A stretch of 64,000 nucleotides of DNA from an uncultured Dongia sp. (GTDB lineage: Bacteria; Pseudomonadota; Alphaproteobacteria; Dongiales; Dongiaceae): assembly GCF_936916975.1 (NCBI RefSeq), contig NZ_CAKZGO010000003.1, positions 1 to 64,000 on the forward strand, read 5' to 3'. Both the position numbers and the translations under genes were made by a program. Of the stretch, positions 34,415 to 43,493 are shown piece by piece. The first letter of the stretch is position 1; every line of letters starts with the position of its first letter. Below the pieces are notes generated by a model. It saw only the letters and a program-made list of their open reading frames with translations. It did no database searches and was not told the DNA's origin.

Positions 34415-35458
34415 ATGATTTCGCGTAGAAGGTTGCTCGGAACGACGGGCTTGGGTCTTGGCGCATTGACCCTGGGCAGTGCATTGCCGGCGTCTCGCTT
34501 GCTGGCGGCTCAGGAAATCACTTTTGTGAGCTGGGGTGGGACGACGCAGGACGCCCAGAAGGCTTCCTGGGCGGATCCGTTTACCGGCACCACGGGCATG
34601 AATGTTCTGCAGGATGGGCCGACCGATTATGGCAAGCTGAAAGCCATGGTCGATGCCGGCAATTCGGTGTGGGATGTCGTCGATGTCGAGGGCGACTACG
34701 CCTTCCAGGCGGCGGAGTTGGGCCTGCTCGAGCCGATCGATTACTCGATCGTGAAAAAGGATACGCTCGATCCGCGCTTTTCTTTCGATCACGGCGTGGG
34801 CAGCTTCTACTACTCCTTCGTGCTTGGCTTTAACAAGGACTCGACGGGTGGCAAGACACCCGAAGGCTGGGCGGCGATCTTCGACACAGCGAAATTCCCC
34901 GGCAAGCGATCGTTCTGGAAATGGTCGAGCCCGGGTGTCCTGGAAATGGCCTTGTTGGCCGATGGCGTACCGGCCGACAAGCTCTACCCGTTGGATCTCG
35001 ACCGTGCCTTTGCCAAGCTGGATACGATCAAGAAGGATATCTTGTGGTGGGCGAGCGGTGCGGAATCGCAGCAGCAGCTTGCGTCGGGTGAAGTCGCGCT
35101 TGGCAGCTTCTGGAACGGCCGCATGTTTGCACTGAACCAGTCTGGCGCCAATGTCGGCACGTCCTGGGCGCAGAACATGGCGCTGGCCGACATCCTGGTT
35201 GTTCCGAAGGGTGCCAAGAACAAGGACGCCGCGATGAAATTCATCGCCCAGGCCAGCAGCCCGGAAGGACAAGCCGCTCTGGCGGTCGCAACGGCCTATG
35301 CACCAGTCAACACGGCGGCTATCCCGCTCCTGAGCAAGGACATGATCGCCATGTTGCCCTCGGAGCATACCGACAGCCAGATCACGCTCGATATGAAGTA
35401 TTGGGCCAGCAATCGCGATAAGATTGGTGAACGCTGGTACGCTTGGCAATCGGCGTAA
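34415..35458 (+). CDS. Spermidine/putrescine-type ABC transporter substrate-binding protein
   Basis: A 347-residue periplasmic receptor of the PotD-like group. The N terminus MISRRRLLG followed by a hydrophobic stretch is a twin-arginine-like signal, with cleavage near LLAAQ. The mature part has ITFVSWGGTTQDAQ, WDVVDVEGDYAFQAAELGLLEPID and the late AMKFIAQASSPEGQAALA. A GGAGG site precedes the ATG. It begins the transport half of the monooxygenase operon, so the ligand is probably that pathway's substrate, likely a polar or cationic N-compound. A strong stem-loop lies just after the gene. Confidence 0.87.
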   Translation: MISRRRLLGTTGLGLGALTLGSALPASRLLAAQEITFVSWGGTTQDAQKASWADPFTGTTGMNVLQDGPTDYGKLKAMVDAGNSVWDVVDVEGDYAFQAAELGLLEPIDYSIVKKDTLDPRFSFDHGVGSFYYSFVLGFNKDSTGGKTPEGWAAIFDTAKFPGKRSFWKWSSPGVLEMALLADGVPADKLYPLDLDRAFAKLDTIKKDILWWASGAESQQQLASGEVALGSFWNGRMFALNQSGANVGTSWAQNMALADILVVPKGAKNKDAAMKFIAQASSPEGQAALAVATAYAPVNTAAIPLLSKDMIAMLPSEHTDSQITLDMKYWASNRDKIGERWYAWQSA

Positions 35459-35478
35459 CCTGATCGCCTGACAATGCG

Positions 35479-35508
35479 GGCGCGGGGCGGTATTGGCCGC
35501 CCCGCGCC
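35479..35508 (+). terminator. Strong GC stem-loop between ABC receptor and permease genes
   Basis: GGCGCGGGGCGG (35479-35490) pairs perfectly with CCGCCCCGCGCC (35497-35508) across a 6-nt TATTGG loop. There is no T tract behind it, so it is more likely an mRNA-stabilising or attenuating hairpin inside the operon than a full terminator. Confidence 0.7.
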
Positions 35509-35545
35509 GTTGGCAATACTGGCCGATTGGGCCCGGTTGATTGAT

Positions 35546-36415
35546 ATGACAATGAGTTTCGCAATGGCGCCATCGATACCGGAACAACGGCGCAATCGCC
35601 TGCATTTCGGCGGCCTGGGACCAGCCATGCCCGCGCTGGTGTTTCTGTTCCTGTTCCTGGTCCTGCCACTGTCCAGCCTCTTCCTCGTCAGCGTGACGGA
35701 GCCAAGCCTGGGCCTCGGCAATTACGCAAAACTGCTCGGCGATGCGGCCTATGGGCGCGTGCTCTTCAATACGTTTTTCGTGGCCGGTGTCGTCACCTGC
35801 GTCACCTTGGTGATCGGCTATCCGGTTGCCTGGCTGCTCGCCATTCTACCGGCCCGTACGGCACACCTCCTGATGGCCGCCATCCTCCTCTCGATGTGGA
35901 CCAACCTGCTCGCGCGCACCTATGGCTGGATGGTCCTGCTACAGCGTACCGGCATCATCAATCGCACGCTCATCGACCTCGGCCTCATCAACGAGCCTCT
36001 GCCGCTGATCAACAATCTGTTCGGGGTCACCATCGGCATGACTTACATCATGCTGCCTTATGTCATCCTGCCGTTGCATGCCACGCTGTCCGGCATCGAC
36101 CCTGCGATCATGCAGGCGGCGGCGATCACTGGTGCGAAACCACGGCAGATTTTCTGGCGCATCCTGCTGCCGCTCTCCCTGCCGGGGATTGGTGCCGGCT
36201 GCCTGATGGTTTTCGTGATGGCACTCGGATATTACGTGACGCCAGCTCTGCTGGGCGGTACCGCCAACATGATGCTGGCTGAAATGATTGCTCAGCAGGT
36301 GCAGTCGCTGCTCAATTGGGGCCTGGGCAGTGCCGCCGCCTTCATTCTGCTAGCCGTGACATTGGTCTTCTTTGCAATCTATGTCCGCGTCGTCGGTCTT
36401 GGCAAGCGGAGCTAG
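35546..36415 (+). CDS. ABC transporter permease (PotB-like)
   Basis: A 289-residue inner-membrane permease with six hydrophobic segments. The coupling loop near residues 190-210 reads QAAAITGAKPRQIFWRILLPLSLPG, the EAA motif of spermidine/putrescine-type permeases. I placed the start at the ATG at 35546, which leaves a short hydrophilic N terminus before the first membrane helix (LGPAMPALVFLFLFLVLPL); ATGs at 35552 and 35564 are close alternatives. The open frame upstream to 35474 runs through the stem-loop and is not coding. It is followed 3 nt later by the second permease. Confidence 0.88.
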   Translation: MTMSFAMAPSIPEQRRNRLHFGGLGPAMPALVFLFLFLVLPLSSLFLVSVTEPSLGLGNYAKLLGDAAYGRVLFNTFFVAGVVTCVTLVIGYPVAWLLAILPARTAHLLMAAILLSMWTNLLARTYGWMVLLQRTGIINRTLIDLGLINEPLPLINNLFGVTIGMTYIMLPYVILPLHATLSGIDPAIMQAAAITGAKPRQIFWRILLPLSLPGIGAGCLMVFVMALGYYVTPALLGGTANMMLAEMIAQQVQSLLNWGLGSAAAFILLAVTLVFFAIYVRVVGLGKRS

Positions 36416-36418
36416 ATC

Positions 36419-37219
36419 ATGATCCTGACACTCAATCGAATGGGTCGCGGCCGTTTCGTTCTCTATGCCATCGCTGGTGCAACATCCGCCTTTCTGTTGC
36501 TGCCGGTCGTGTTCATTGCCTTCCTCTCCTTCGGCTCGTCGCAATGGCTGCAGTTTCCGCCACCCGGCTGGACGCTCAAATGGTACGAGGTGCTGTTTGC
36601 CGATCCGCGCTGGCTGGCATCCATGCTGGTCAGTCTCAAAGTAGGGCTCTGTGTCATGGCGCTCTCCATAGCATTGGGGCTGCCGGCGGCCTTTGCGATT
36701 GTCCGTGGTCGTTTCCCAGGCCGCGCGGCGCTGCACGCATTCTTCATCAGCCCGATGATTGTGCCGGTGATCATTCTGGCGATCGCCCTTTATGCATTGA
36801 TCCTCAAACTAGGGCTGAACGGCAGTTTTCTCGCCTTCGTGGCGGCACATCTCATCCTGGCCTTGCCGTTTTCGGTCATCTGCATCGTCAACTCGCTGGA
36901 GGGATTCGATATCTCAGTTGAGAAAGCGGCGATCATTTGCGGCGCGACACGCCTACAGGCCATTCGGCGGGTGACACTGCCCGCCATACGCCTCGGCATC
37001 CTATCAGGCGCCCTGTTTTCCTTCCTGGTCTCTTGGGACGAGGTGGTGCTCAGCATCTTCATGGCAAGCCCGGGCACGCAGACCTTGCCCGTGAAGATGT
37101 GGACGACCTTGCGCCAGGATCTGACACCCGTCATTGCTGCCGTTTCCACCTTGCTGATCGTGATGACCATAGCCGTGATGCTTGTCGCGGCATTCCTGCG
37201 ACGGAGAATTGCCCGATGA
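36419..37219 (+). CDS. ABC transporter permease (PotC-like)
   Basis: A 266-residue inner-membrane permease with six hydrophobic segments, partner of the preceding PotB-like protein. The EAA-type loop is EKAAIICGATRLQAIRRVTLP. Next comes FSFLVSWDEVVLSIFMAS, characteristic of PotC. The C terminus is short and basic (RRRIAR). The stop overlaps the ATPase start by 4 nt (ATGA), implying coupled translation. Confidence 0.89.
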   Translation: MILTLNRMGRGRFVLYAIAGATSAFLLLPVVFIAFLSFGSSQWLQFPPPGWTLKWYEVLFADPRWLASMLVSLKVGLCVMALSIALGLPAAFAIVRGRFPGRAALHAFFISPMIVPVIILAIALYALILKLGLNGSFLAFVAAHLILALPFSVICIVNSLEGFDISVEKAAIICGATRLQAIRRVTLPAIRLGILSGALFSFLVSWDEVVLSIFMASPGTQTLPVKMWTTLRQDLTPVIAAVSTLLIVMTIAVMLVAAFLRRRIAR

Positions 37220-38322
37220 CCTCGCTCACAAAGAATGCGGTCGAAATTCACCATCTGGTGAAGAGGTTCGGGCAAGTGACGGCGGTCGATGATGTGTCGC
37301 TCAGCGTAGCCGACGGCGAATTTCTGACCTTTCTCGGGTCGTCGGGCTCCGGCAAGACGAGCACGTTGTTCATCGTGGCCGGCTTTGAAGACCCGACATC
37401 CGGCTCTGTCGAGATCGACGGCCGATCGGTTCTGTCCGTGCCGCCGAATGAGCGCAACATCGGCATGGTCTTCCAGCGCTATACGCTGTTTCCGAACATG
37501 TCGGTACGCGACAATATCGCTTTCCCACTCAGCGTGCGCGGCAGGCCACAGAACGAGATCGACCGGGCCGTGGCCGAGATGCTGGATATGGTCCGGCTCG
37601 GCAGCTACGCCGGCCGTCGCCCCAGCGAATTGTCCGGCGGGCAGCAGCAGCGTGTCGCCTTGGCCCGCGCCCTGGTCTACCGGCCACGCCTGCTCCTGAT
37701 GGATGAGCCGTTGGCGGCCCTTGATAAGCGGCTGCGCGAAGATATTCAGCAGGAAATTCGGCGCATTCACCGCGAGCTGGGCGTCACCATCCTTTATGTC
37801 ACCCATGACCAGGAAGAAGCGCTGCGGATGTCGGACCGCATCGCCGTCTTCAGCCACGGCAAGATTGCCCAGATCGGCAGCGGATCAGATCTCTACGAAC
37901 GACCTGCCAACGGATTTGTCGCCAGCTTCGTCGGCAACTCCAATATGCTGCGCGGGCGCCTGCGCGGCGTGAGCGAGCGCATGGCCAGTGTTGAACTGGC
38001 AGATGGCACCGTCCTGCATGGCTTGAGCGACGCAAATCTGATCCATGGCACTCAGGTCGAGATCATGGTGCGGCCGGAACGGCTGATCCCATCCTCATCC
38101 AGGGCCGGTGACCTGACGTCGCTCCAATCCGTCGAGGGCACTGTCATTGACGTGAGTTATCTCGGTGAAGCCGTGCAATACGAAATCGCCACAAGATGGC
38201 AGCAGAATATTGTCGTCCGCAACGATAGTCGGGCCAGTGGGCTCGAACTGGGCGCCTCGGCACATTTCTCGTTCCATGTCCATGATGCCTTGGTTTTCCC
38301 GACGCAACCCAGCGCTTCTTGA
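37216..38322 (+). CDS. ABC transporter ATPase (PotA-like, with TOBE domain)
   Basis: A 368-residue ATP-binding subunit. Walker A is GSSGSGKTS, the signature is LSGGQQQRVALARAL, Walker B is LLLMDEPLAALD and the switch His is in YVTHDQEEALRMSD. A C-terminal TOBE-type regulatory domain starts about residue 240 (MLRGRLRGVSERMASVELADG). The ATG at 37216 overlaps the permease stop; the open frame extends further upstream but is not used. It energises the importer of the monooxygenase operon and is the operon's last gene. The next gene is convergent, 34 bp away. Confidence 0.92.
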   Translation: MTSLTKNAVEIHHLVKRFGQVTAVDDVSLSVADGEFLTFLGSSGSGKTSTLFIVAGFEDPTSGSVEIDGRSVLSVPPNERNIGMVFQRYTLFPNMSVRDNIAFPLSVRGRPQNEIDRAVAEMLDMVRLGSYAGRRPSELSGGQQQRVALARALVYRPRLLLMDEPLAALDKRLREDIQQEIRRIHRELGVTILYVTHDQEEALRMSDRIAVFSHGKIAQIGSGSDLYERPANGFVASFVGNSNMLRGRLRGVSERMASVELADGTVLHGLSDANLIHGTQVEIMVRPERLIPSSSRAGDLTSLQSVEGTVIDVSYLGEAVQYEIATRWQQNIVVRNDSRASGLELGASAHFSFHVHDALVFPTQPSAS

Positions 38323-38356
38323 GACGGCAGTGTGTCGCTGGATGGAGTAGGCTACC

Positions 38357-40738
38357 TCAACCGGCCACATCGCGCTTGCCGGAAGGCTGTGACGTCAGGA
38401 CATTTTCTTCCCAGAAGGGTGATATATGCGGAAACGTCAGTTGCGTGTTCTTGCCCAGGATGAGTTCCAGCACGCGAGGTGGCGTGAGTGGGATTTCGCA
38501 GACGGGTCTGCCTGTCGCATTTGATACAGCGCAGGCAATTGTGGCCGCGACATTGAGAATGGGCACCTCTCCGGCTCCCTTCGTACCCAACGGTCCGATC
38601 GATGGTGCGCCTTCGTGAAGACTGATCTCTACCGGCACAACATCCTGTGCGAGCGGGACGCGGTAGGTTTCCAAACCCTCCTGGCGCATCCGGCCATCGG
38701 CATCGATCGTGATTTCCTCATGCAGCGCATAGCCCAGGCCTTGTACCACACCGCCTTGGATCTGCCCGAACACGGCGCGCGGGTTGATCGCATGTCCGAC
38801 ATCCTGAACAACGGTATAACCAAGAACCTCGACATGCCCTGTCTCGGGATCTACCGCGACTTCACATTCGTGGACGGCAAAGACCGGAATGTCGATGGCG
38901 TCGATAAAATGCCCCCTCGCACAACCGGCCATGGCCGGCACCCCCGGTCTGGTAAATGATCCACTGCCTGACAAAGGGCCGAGTAGTTGCTGGGCACGCT
39001 CGACGACTTTGGCAATTGTGGTGCCGGATCCCTTTGCTCCCGCGATCTCGACCCGCCCTCCAGCGAGCACCAACCGCTCGGGTGCGGTCTGCAACATTTC
39101 TCCAGCCACACTCAGCAACTTCTTGCGAACCTCCTCGGAAGCCGACTGACTGGCGGCCCCCAATGAAACAGTCGTTCTCCCGCCGCCGACGCCGAGGTCA
39201 AACCCGGATCCGTCCGTGTCTGCCGTACGGACGATGACTTGCTCAGGATGCAGGCCGAGTGTATTGGCGACAATCTGCGGCAATGCCTGCATCATTGACC
39301 CAGATCCGATTTCGACTCCCGCTGTCACGAGCGTTGCACTGCCGTCAGTGTTGAGATTGACGGTCGCTGCAGACGGCCCCACGAAAATGAACCAGGTTCC
39401 AACGGTGGTCGCCCGTCCATAGAGGCGCCGGCCCGCCGTACCTTTCTTGGATGGTCTGGCGCTCCGCAGGTCGGCCATCCGATCGAGCATTGGTCGCAGC
39501 ACGTCTCCCTCAAAAACCTGGCCGGTCGAGCCAATGTCCTTATCGCCCAGAACATTGCGCCGACGAAATTCAAACTGATCCATGCCGATTGCCGCGCATA
39601 TCTCGTCGGTGTGGCGTTCCAGGGCAAACGTGTTGTAGACGCCGTTGCACGCGCGGAACGCGCCATTTGGTGCCGTATTGGTGTAGATGGCGCGGCTGGA
39701 GATTCTGACTGATCCCAGCCGATAATTCCCGCCGAGCGTATGGGCCGTCATGGTCGTCAGGAATATCTGCTCGCCGCCATAGGCGCCGCAATCCATCAGA
39801 ACGACCGCTTCGCGCCCAACGATCTCTCCCTCTTTCGTCACAGCCGAGCGAAGCTTGATCTCTGCGTTCTCGCGGCAGAGGCATGTGAACATTTCCTCCT
39901 GCCTCGAATTGGCCAATCGTACCGGCCGCCCTGATGCCCGGGCCAAGAGCGCAGCAAAAGGCTCGAGCGCGCAATCGAACTTCAAGCCGAATGCCCCGCC
40001 CACTGCCGGGACAGTCACACGAACATGCGATGCGGGGATCCCCAAAATGCGTGCCGTCACGTTCCGAATGGTCCAGGGAACCTGCGTCGACGTTTCGATA
40101 TGAAAACGTCCGTCCTCATAGGACGCGATCGCCACGCGCGGTTCAAAGGAGAGGTGATTCTGGCGCCCCACCCGGAAATTGCTCTCGACAACGGTCACGT
40201 CTGCTCGGGAAAAGGCCGCGCCGGTATCACCGCGCACGACAGTTGCCTCCCACGCTATGTTGCCGGCATGAGCGGCACCTTCGAACAGGACCTCGTAGTT
40301 TCGCCAATCGGGATGAACAAGGTGGGCTTCAGGTGCCAGTGCATCTGCCATCGAAATCGCCGTCGGCAACAAGTCGATTTCGGTGGTGATCGCCGCGACC
40401 GCGGCCTCCGCCTGCTCCAGCGTATCTGCGGCAACCGCCGCAATCGGCTCGCCGACATATCGGATGAGATCTACAGCGAACAGCGGTTGATCGGCTATAC
40501 CAATGCCATGCAGACCCGGCGCATCTGCAGCGGTGACGATCGCGCGGACACCCGGCATCTTGCAGGCACGAGAAACATCCACGGCAAGCAACCTGGCAGA
40601 CGGGACCTCGGCGCGCAACAAAACAGCATGAAGCATGCCGGGTCGTCCTTGATCAACAGTGTAAAGCGTACGACCGCGCAGCTTGTCGCGCGCATCGCGC
40701 CTTGGGAAATCCATGGTGGCGCCGGACGAATTTGGCAT
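38357..40738 (-). CDS. Molybdenum hydroxylase large subunit (xanthine dehydrogenase/CoxL family)
   Basis: A 793-residue molybdopterin-cytosine-dinucleotide-type catalytic subunit. The N-terminal hammerhead domain starts ARDKLRGRTLYTVD. Cofactor-binding segments follow (VGGAFGLKFDCALEPF, GAFRACNGVYNTFALE, GVEIGSGSMMQALPQ, and QDVGHAINPRAVFGQIQGGVVQGLG). The catalytic base is Glu724 in GTKGAGE. The CODH active-loop Cys signature is not seen, so a hydroxylase of heterocycles or aldehydes fits better than CO dehydrogenase. It is the last of the coxM-coxS-coxL trio, behind a Liv importer and hyuBA. Hydroxylation of an N-heterocycle at a carbon beside nitrogen is the working inference. Confidence 0.9.
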   Translation of the reverse strand: MPNSSGATMDFPRRDARDKLRGRTLYTVDQGRPGMLHAVLLRAEVPSARLLAVDVSRACKMPGVRAIVTAADAPGLHGIGIADQPLFAVDLIRYVGEPIAAVAADTLEQAEAAVAAITTEIDLLPTAISMADALAPEAHLVHPDWRNYEVLFEGAAHAGNIAWEATVVRGDTGAAFSRADVTVVESNFRVGRQNHLSFEPRVAIASYEDGRFHIETSTQVPWTIRNVTARILGIPASHVRVTVPAVGGAFGLKFDCALEPFAALLARASGRPVRLANSRQEEMFTCLCRENAEIKLRSAVTKEGEIVGREAVVLMDCGAYGGEQIFLTTMTAHTLGGNYRLGSVRISSRAIYTNTAPNGAFRACNGVYNTFALERHTDEICAAIGMDQFEFRRRNVLGDKDIGSTGQVFEGDVLRPMLDRMADLRSARPSKKGTAGRRLYGRATTVGTWFIFVGPSAATVNLNTDGSATLVTAGVEIGSGSMMQALPQIVANTLGLHPEQVIVRTADTDGSGFDLGVGGGRTTVSLGAASQSASEEVRKKLLSVAGEMLQTAPERLVLAGGRVEIAGAKGSGTTIAKVVERAQQLLGPLSGSGSFTRPGVPAMAGCARGHFIDAIDIPVFAVHECEVAVDPETGHVEVLGYTVVQDVGHAINPRAVFGQIQGGVVQGLGYALHEEITIDADGRMRQEGLETYRVPLAQDVVPVEISLHEGAPSIGPLGTKGAGEVPILNVAATIACAVSNATGRPVCEIPLTPPRVLELILGKNTQLTFPHISPFWEENVLTSQPSGKRDVAG

Positions 40739-40758
40739 GATCGTCTCTCTATTTGCGT

Positions 40759-41217
40759 CTACCCGGCCGATGCCAGTGAAAATGCTGCATCGACGATGCG
40801 TTCGTAACCTGTGCAGCGACAGACATTGCCAACCAGAGCCGCCTTTATCTCCTCTCGTGTGGCGCGGGGTTCACGATCGAGAAAGCTCGTCAGCGTCATC
40901 AGCATGCCGGGAAAGCACATCCCGCATTGGACAGCGTCATGATCTTCAAATGCCTTTTGCAACACAGACAGGTCTCCATTGGTCGACAAGGATTCGACCG
41001 TATGAATCTTGCAATCGACAGCCAATCCGACGGGCAGCAAGCAGGAGACGACCGGACGGCCATCCACCCACACGGTACAAGCGCCGCAAAAGCCTTCGCG
41101 GCACACAATCTTCGCACCGGTCAGAAAGAACTCGTCCCTCAATACATCGACCAAGGGTGTCAGCGGATCTCGCACAGATACGCGATCCTCGTCGTTGACA
41201 GTCAGATGGAGTGGCAT
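40759..41217 (-). CDS. Molybdenum hydroxylase iron-sulfur subunit (CoxS family)
   Basis: A 152-residue electron-transfer subunit with two 2Fe-2S clusters. The N-terminal plant-ferredoxin cluster uses Cys39, Cys44, Cys47 and Cys59 (CREGFCGACTVWVDG). The C-terminal cluster uses Cys98, Cys101, Cys133 and Cys135 (CGMC and CRC). All eight cysteines are present, and the length is normal for the family. I placed the start at the ATG at 41217; the open frame upstream overlaps the FAD subunit gene. It lies 25 nt after coxM and 20 nt before coxL. Confidence 0.93.
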   Translation of the reverse strand: MPLHLTVNDEDRVSVRDPLTPLVDVLRDEFFLTGAKIVCREGFCGACTVWVDGRPVVSCLLPVGLAVDCKIHTVESLSTNGDLSVLQKAFEDHDAVQCGMCFPGMLMTLTSFLDREPRATREEIKAALVGNVCRCTGYERIVDAAFSLASAG

Positions 41218-41242
41218 GGTTCGGCTTCCTTGGTTGCGGCGC

Positions 41243-42088
41243 TCAGCACTGGCCTCGGATGTTTCGGACTGCCCTGCCGACCAGGCTGGGAAGAACCTTG
41301 ATGCGATACCAACCCGGCGCCTCGACACCCTCCCGCCCGTGCAGCTCGTCGGCACAAAGCGTCGCTTTTTCGGTCACGTCTGCGGGGTCGAGCGGGTGGC
41401 CGATCAGCAATCTCTCAAACTTCTCCCACCGTCGCGCCGTCGTTTCCACAGAACCTATTGCCACCCGAGCGCTCTTGACGACACCAGTGGAGCCCAGTTC
41501 GGCAGCAAGACTCACGATCACCACCGGGTAGTCGCCGCCTTTGCGCAAGGTGAGCCGGACATGATCTGACCGGTATGTCGTTCGCGGCACCATCACGCGC
41601 CTGACAAGGCAGCCGTGCGGAAGATCCGTCCGCATCGTCAAAAATGCCTCGACCGAAACACGCGTGCTTTCGCCGGGCATGGCGAGCTCTATTTGGGCAT
41701 CGAGGCAAATGAGGGCCGGCACCAAATCGGCCGCCGCGAAGCCGGCAGCACACAGGTTTCCCCCGATGGTAGCCATTTGACGGATCGCAGGATTTGCGGA
41801 ACTGCCCGCTGCCACCGCGAGAGCGCGGAATTCCGGCAGCGGTGCGAGCGCTGCCGCCAACCGGGCATGCGTAACGCAGGCGCCAATGCTCAGGTAGTCA
41901 TGCAGCAGTTCCACACGCTGCAATTCGTCGATCTTGGCGAGCGCAACATACGAACGAGGGTGCTGCTCCTTTCGGATCGGCGCACGCATGATCCAGGTGG
42001 CGCCGGCCAGAGGCGCCCCGCCATCTCCTCGATCCGCCAGGGCGGCAATGGCATCAGCCACAGAGGTCGCCACATGAAGACTGTTCAT
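41243..42088 (-). CDS. Molybdenum hydroxylase FAD-binding subunit (CoxM family)
   Basis: A 281-residue flavoprotein subunit carrying electrons from the iron-sulfur subunit to an acceptor. FAD-contact segments are visible: APLAGATWIMRAP near the N terminus and the pyrophosphate loop ANPAIRQMATIGGNLC. The C-terminal CO_deh_flav_C-like domain lies around VRLTLRKGGDYPVVIVSLAAELG. I took the ATG at 42088; a GTG at 42118 is an alternative. It is the first cox gene, separated from the binding-protein gene upstream by a 143-bp gap that contains a hairpin. Confidence 0.86.
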   Translation of the reverse strand: MNSLHVATSVADAIAALADRGDGGAPLAGATWIMRAPIRKEQHPRSYVALAKIDELQRVELLHDYLSIGACVTHARLAAALAPLPEFRALAVAAGSSANPAIRQMATIGGNLCAAGFAAADLVPALICLDAQIELAMPGESTRVSVEAFLTMRTDLPHGCLVRRVMVPRTTYRSDHVRLTLRKGGDYPVVIVSLAAELGSTGVVKSARVAIGSVETTARRWEKFERLLIGHPLDPADVTEKATLCADELHGREGVEAPGWYRIKVLPSLVGRAVRNIRGQC

Positions 42089-42182
42089 GGCTACGCGCCC
42101 AGATCCTTCCCACAGCACATCGTGACGGACAGCGGCGGCCCTCCACCGACGCTACCGGCGGTACCTGCCACATTCTTGGAAG

Positions 42183-42212
42183 AATGGTTGCCCCGGCTTC
42201 GAGGCAACCATT
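42183..42212 (-). terminator. Stem-loop between the Liv binding-protein gene and coxM
   Basis: In the transcribed direction AATGGTTGCC pairs perfectly with GGCAACCATT over a 10-nt loop. It begins 19 nt after the stop of the binding-protein gene and is followed by CTTCC without a real T tract. It probably stabilises the upstream mRNA or causes partial termination before the hydroxylase genes. Confidence 0.6.
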
Positions 42213-42231
42213 GCAATGTTCAGTCCTGTAG

Positions 42232-43428
42232 CTACTGCTTCAGCAACGCTTCGAGTGGCACGGATTCGCTGATCGTCCATTCGTCGACGATCTTCGGCTT
42301 GCCTGCAGTCACCTCCGAGATGAGGTAACGGCCCTTGTTCTGGTGATGAATCTCGTTCGTGAAGGTACGCGGGCCAAACAAGGTCGCCTCGTCCTTCATT
42401 TTCTCGAGTTCCGCCACGACAGCGTCGGCATCTGTGCTTTTTGCTCGGTCGACGGCCTTCGCCCAGATATCGATCAGGACATATCCCGGATAGACATACT
42501 GGCTGGAAGGACGCGCGCCCGTAACCGTTTCGTACTTCTTGTTGAACTCCTCGACGGCCGGATTGGGATCATCACCATAGATCGATCCCTGCACCGGCAC
42601 GAAGAAGTTGGAGAGATCCGGCACCGCGTTCAGCCAGTAGCTGCCGTCCACACCCGAACCATTGAGAATCATCGATTTGATTCCGGCGGCTCGGATCTGT
42701 TTAATTGCGCTGACGACACCTGGCATCATCGAGCACAACATAATGGCATCCGGCTCCTTCGCCAGACTCTTGATGCGCGTGATCTGCGATGCAATCGACG
42801 CATCTTCGTTCTTGAAAGTATCCCGGCCGACAACTTCGGCGCCTTCAAGCTTCGGGGCCATCCAATCGAAACCGTCGCAGATGCCCTTGTTGTACTCTGT
42901 CCAGGTATCAAGCAGGACATAGAACGAGCGTGCATTCTTCTTCTTGAACGACCATTCGGCCATGGTGGCACCCTGCACGGCCGCCAGCACCGAAGCACTG
43001 AAGGAATGCGGACCGACACCCTGAATACCCGCCTTGATCGATTCCGCGCAGAGGAAGAACGAGACCTTTCCGGCCGCCTCCGCGGCAAGCGCCGCCGGCG
43101 AACCAAAGTCGTAATCACAGGACACGATCACCAGATCGGCCCCTTTGTCGAGCACTTCGAGCCCGGCTTTGGCACCCTCTGCGCGGTCGGTCTTGGTATC
43201 GGCAGTAACCACCTTGATCTGTTTACCAAGCAGGCCACCAGCCTTGTTGATCTCGTCGATCCGAATCATCGCCGCTTCCTGGGCCGGCTTGTCATAGGCT
43301 TGCATGAAACCGGATTCCGCTGTGGCCATGCCGACGACGATCTCGTCGTCATCGGCAAAAGCGGCACCCGTCGCCATCACCAGGCCGCTGGTCGCCGCAA
43401 TGACGCCCAACCGTAAGATGTTCTTCAT
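42232..43428 (-). CDS. Branched-chain amino acid/amide-type ABC transporter substrate-binding protein
   Basis: A 398-residue periplasmic receptor of the Leu/Ile/Val-binding (peripla_BP_6) group. A signal peptide (MKNILRLGVIAATSGL, cut near AFADD) is followed by EIVVGMATAESGFMQAYDKPAQEAAMIRIDEIN. The motif GGLLGKQIKVVTADTKTD is the family hallmark, and later GPRTFTNEIHHQNKG. The ATG at 43428 has GGAGGAG 3 nt upstream. It follows the two Liv permease genes, an unusual last position within the transporter set. The ligand is probably the heterocycle or amide degraded by the flanking hydroxylase and hydantoinase. A stem-loop follows. Confidence 0.88.
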   Translation of the reverse strand: MKNILRLGVIAATSGLVMATGAAFADDDEIVVGMATAESGFMQAYDKPAQEAAMIRIDEINKAGGLLGKQIKVVTADTKTDRAEGAKAGLEVLDKGADLVIVSCDYDFGSPAALAAEAAGKVSFFLCAESIKAGIQGVGPHSFSASVLAAVQGATMAEWSFKKKNARSFYVLLDTWTEYNKGICDGFDWMAPKLEGAEVVGRDTFKNEDASIASQITRIKSLAKEPDAIMLCSMMPGVVSAIKQIRAAGIKSMILNGSGVDGSYWLNAVPDLSNFFVPVQGSIYGDDPNPAVEEFNKKYETVTGARPSSQYVYPGYVLIDIWAKAVDRAKSTDADAVVAELEKMKDEATLFGPRTFTNEIHHQNKGRYLISEVTAGKPKIVDEWTISESVPLEALLKQ

Positions 43429-43493
43429 AGTCTCCTCCATTTTGACACTGGCACTCCCCGACTCATCCTCGAACCGCAACCGGTTTCCCCCGG

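Noticed and set aside
33947-35605. A 552-codon leftward open frame opposite the NIPSNAP and PotD-like genes
   Set aside because: It runs across several intact rightward genes and a stem-loop, with no recognisable domain.
38357-40738. Carbon monoxide dehydrogenase large subunit
   Set aside because: The form I CODH active-site Cys loop is absent, and the operon partners are a hydantoinase and an amino-acid-type importer.
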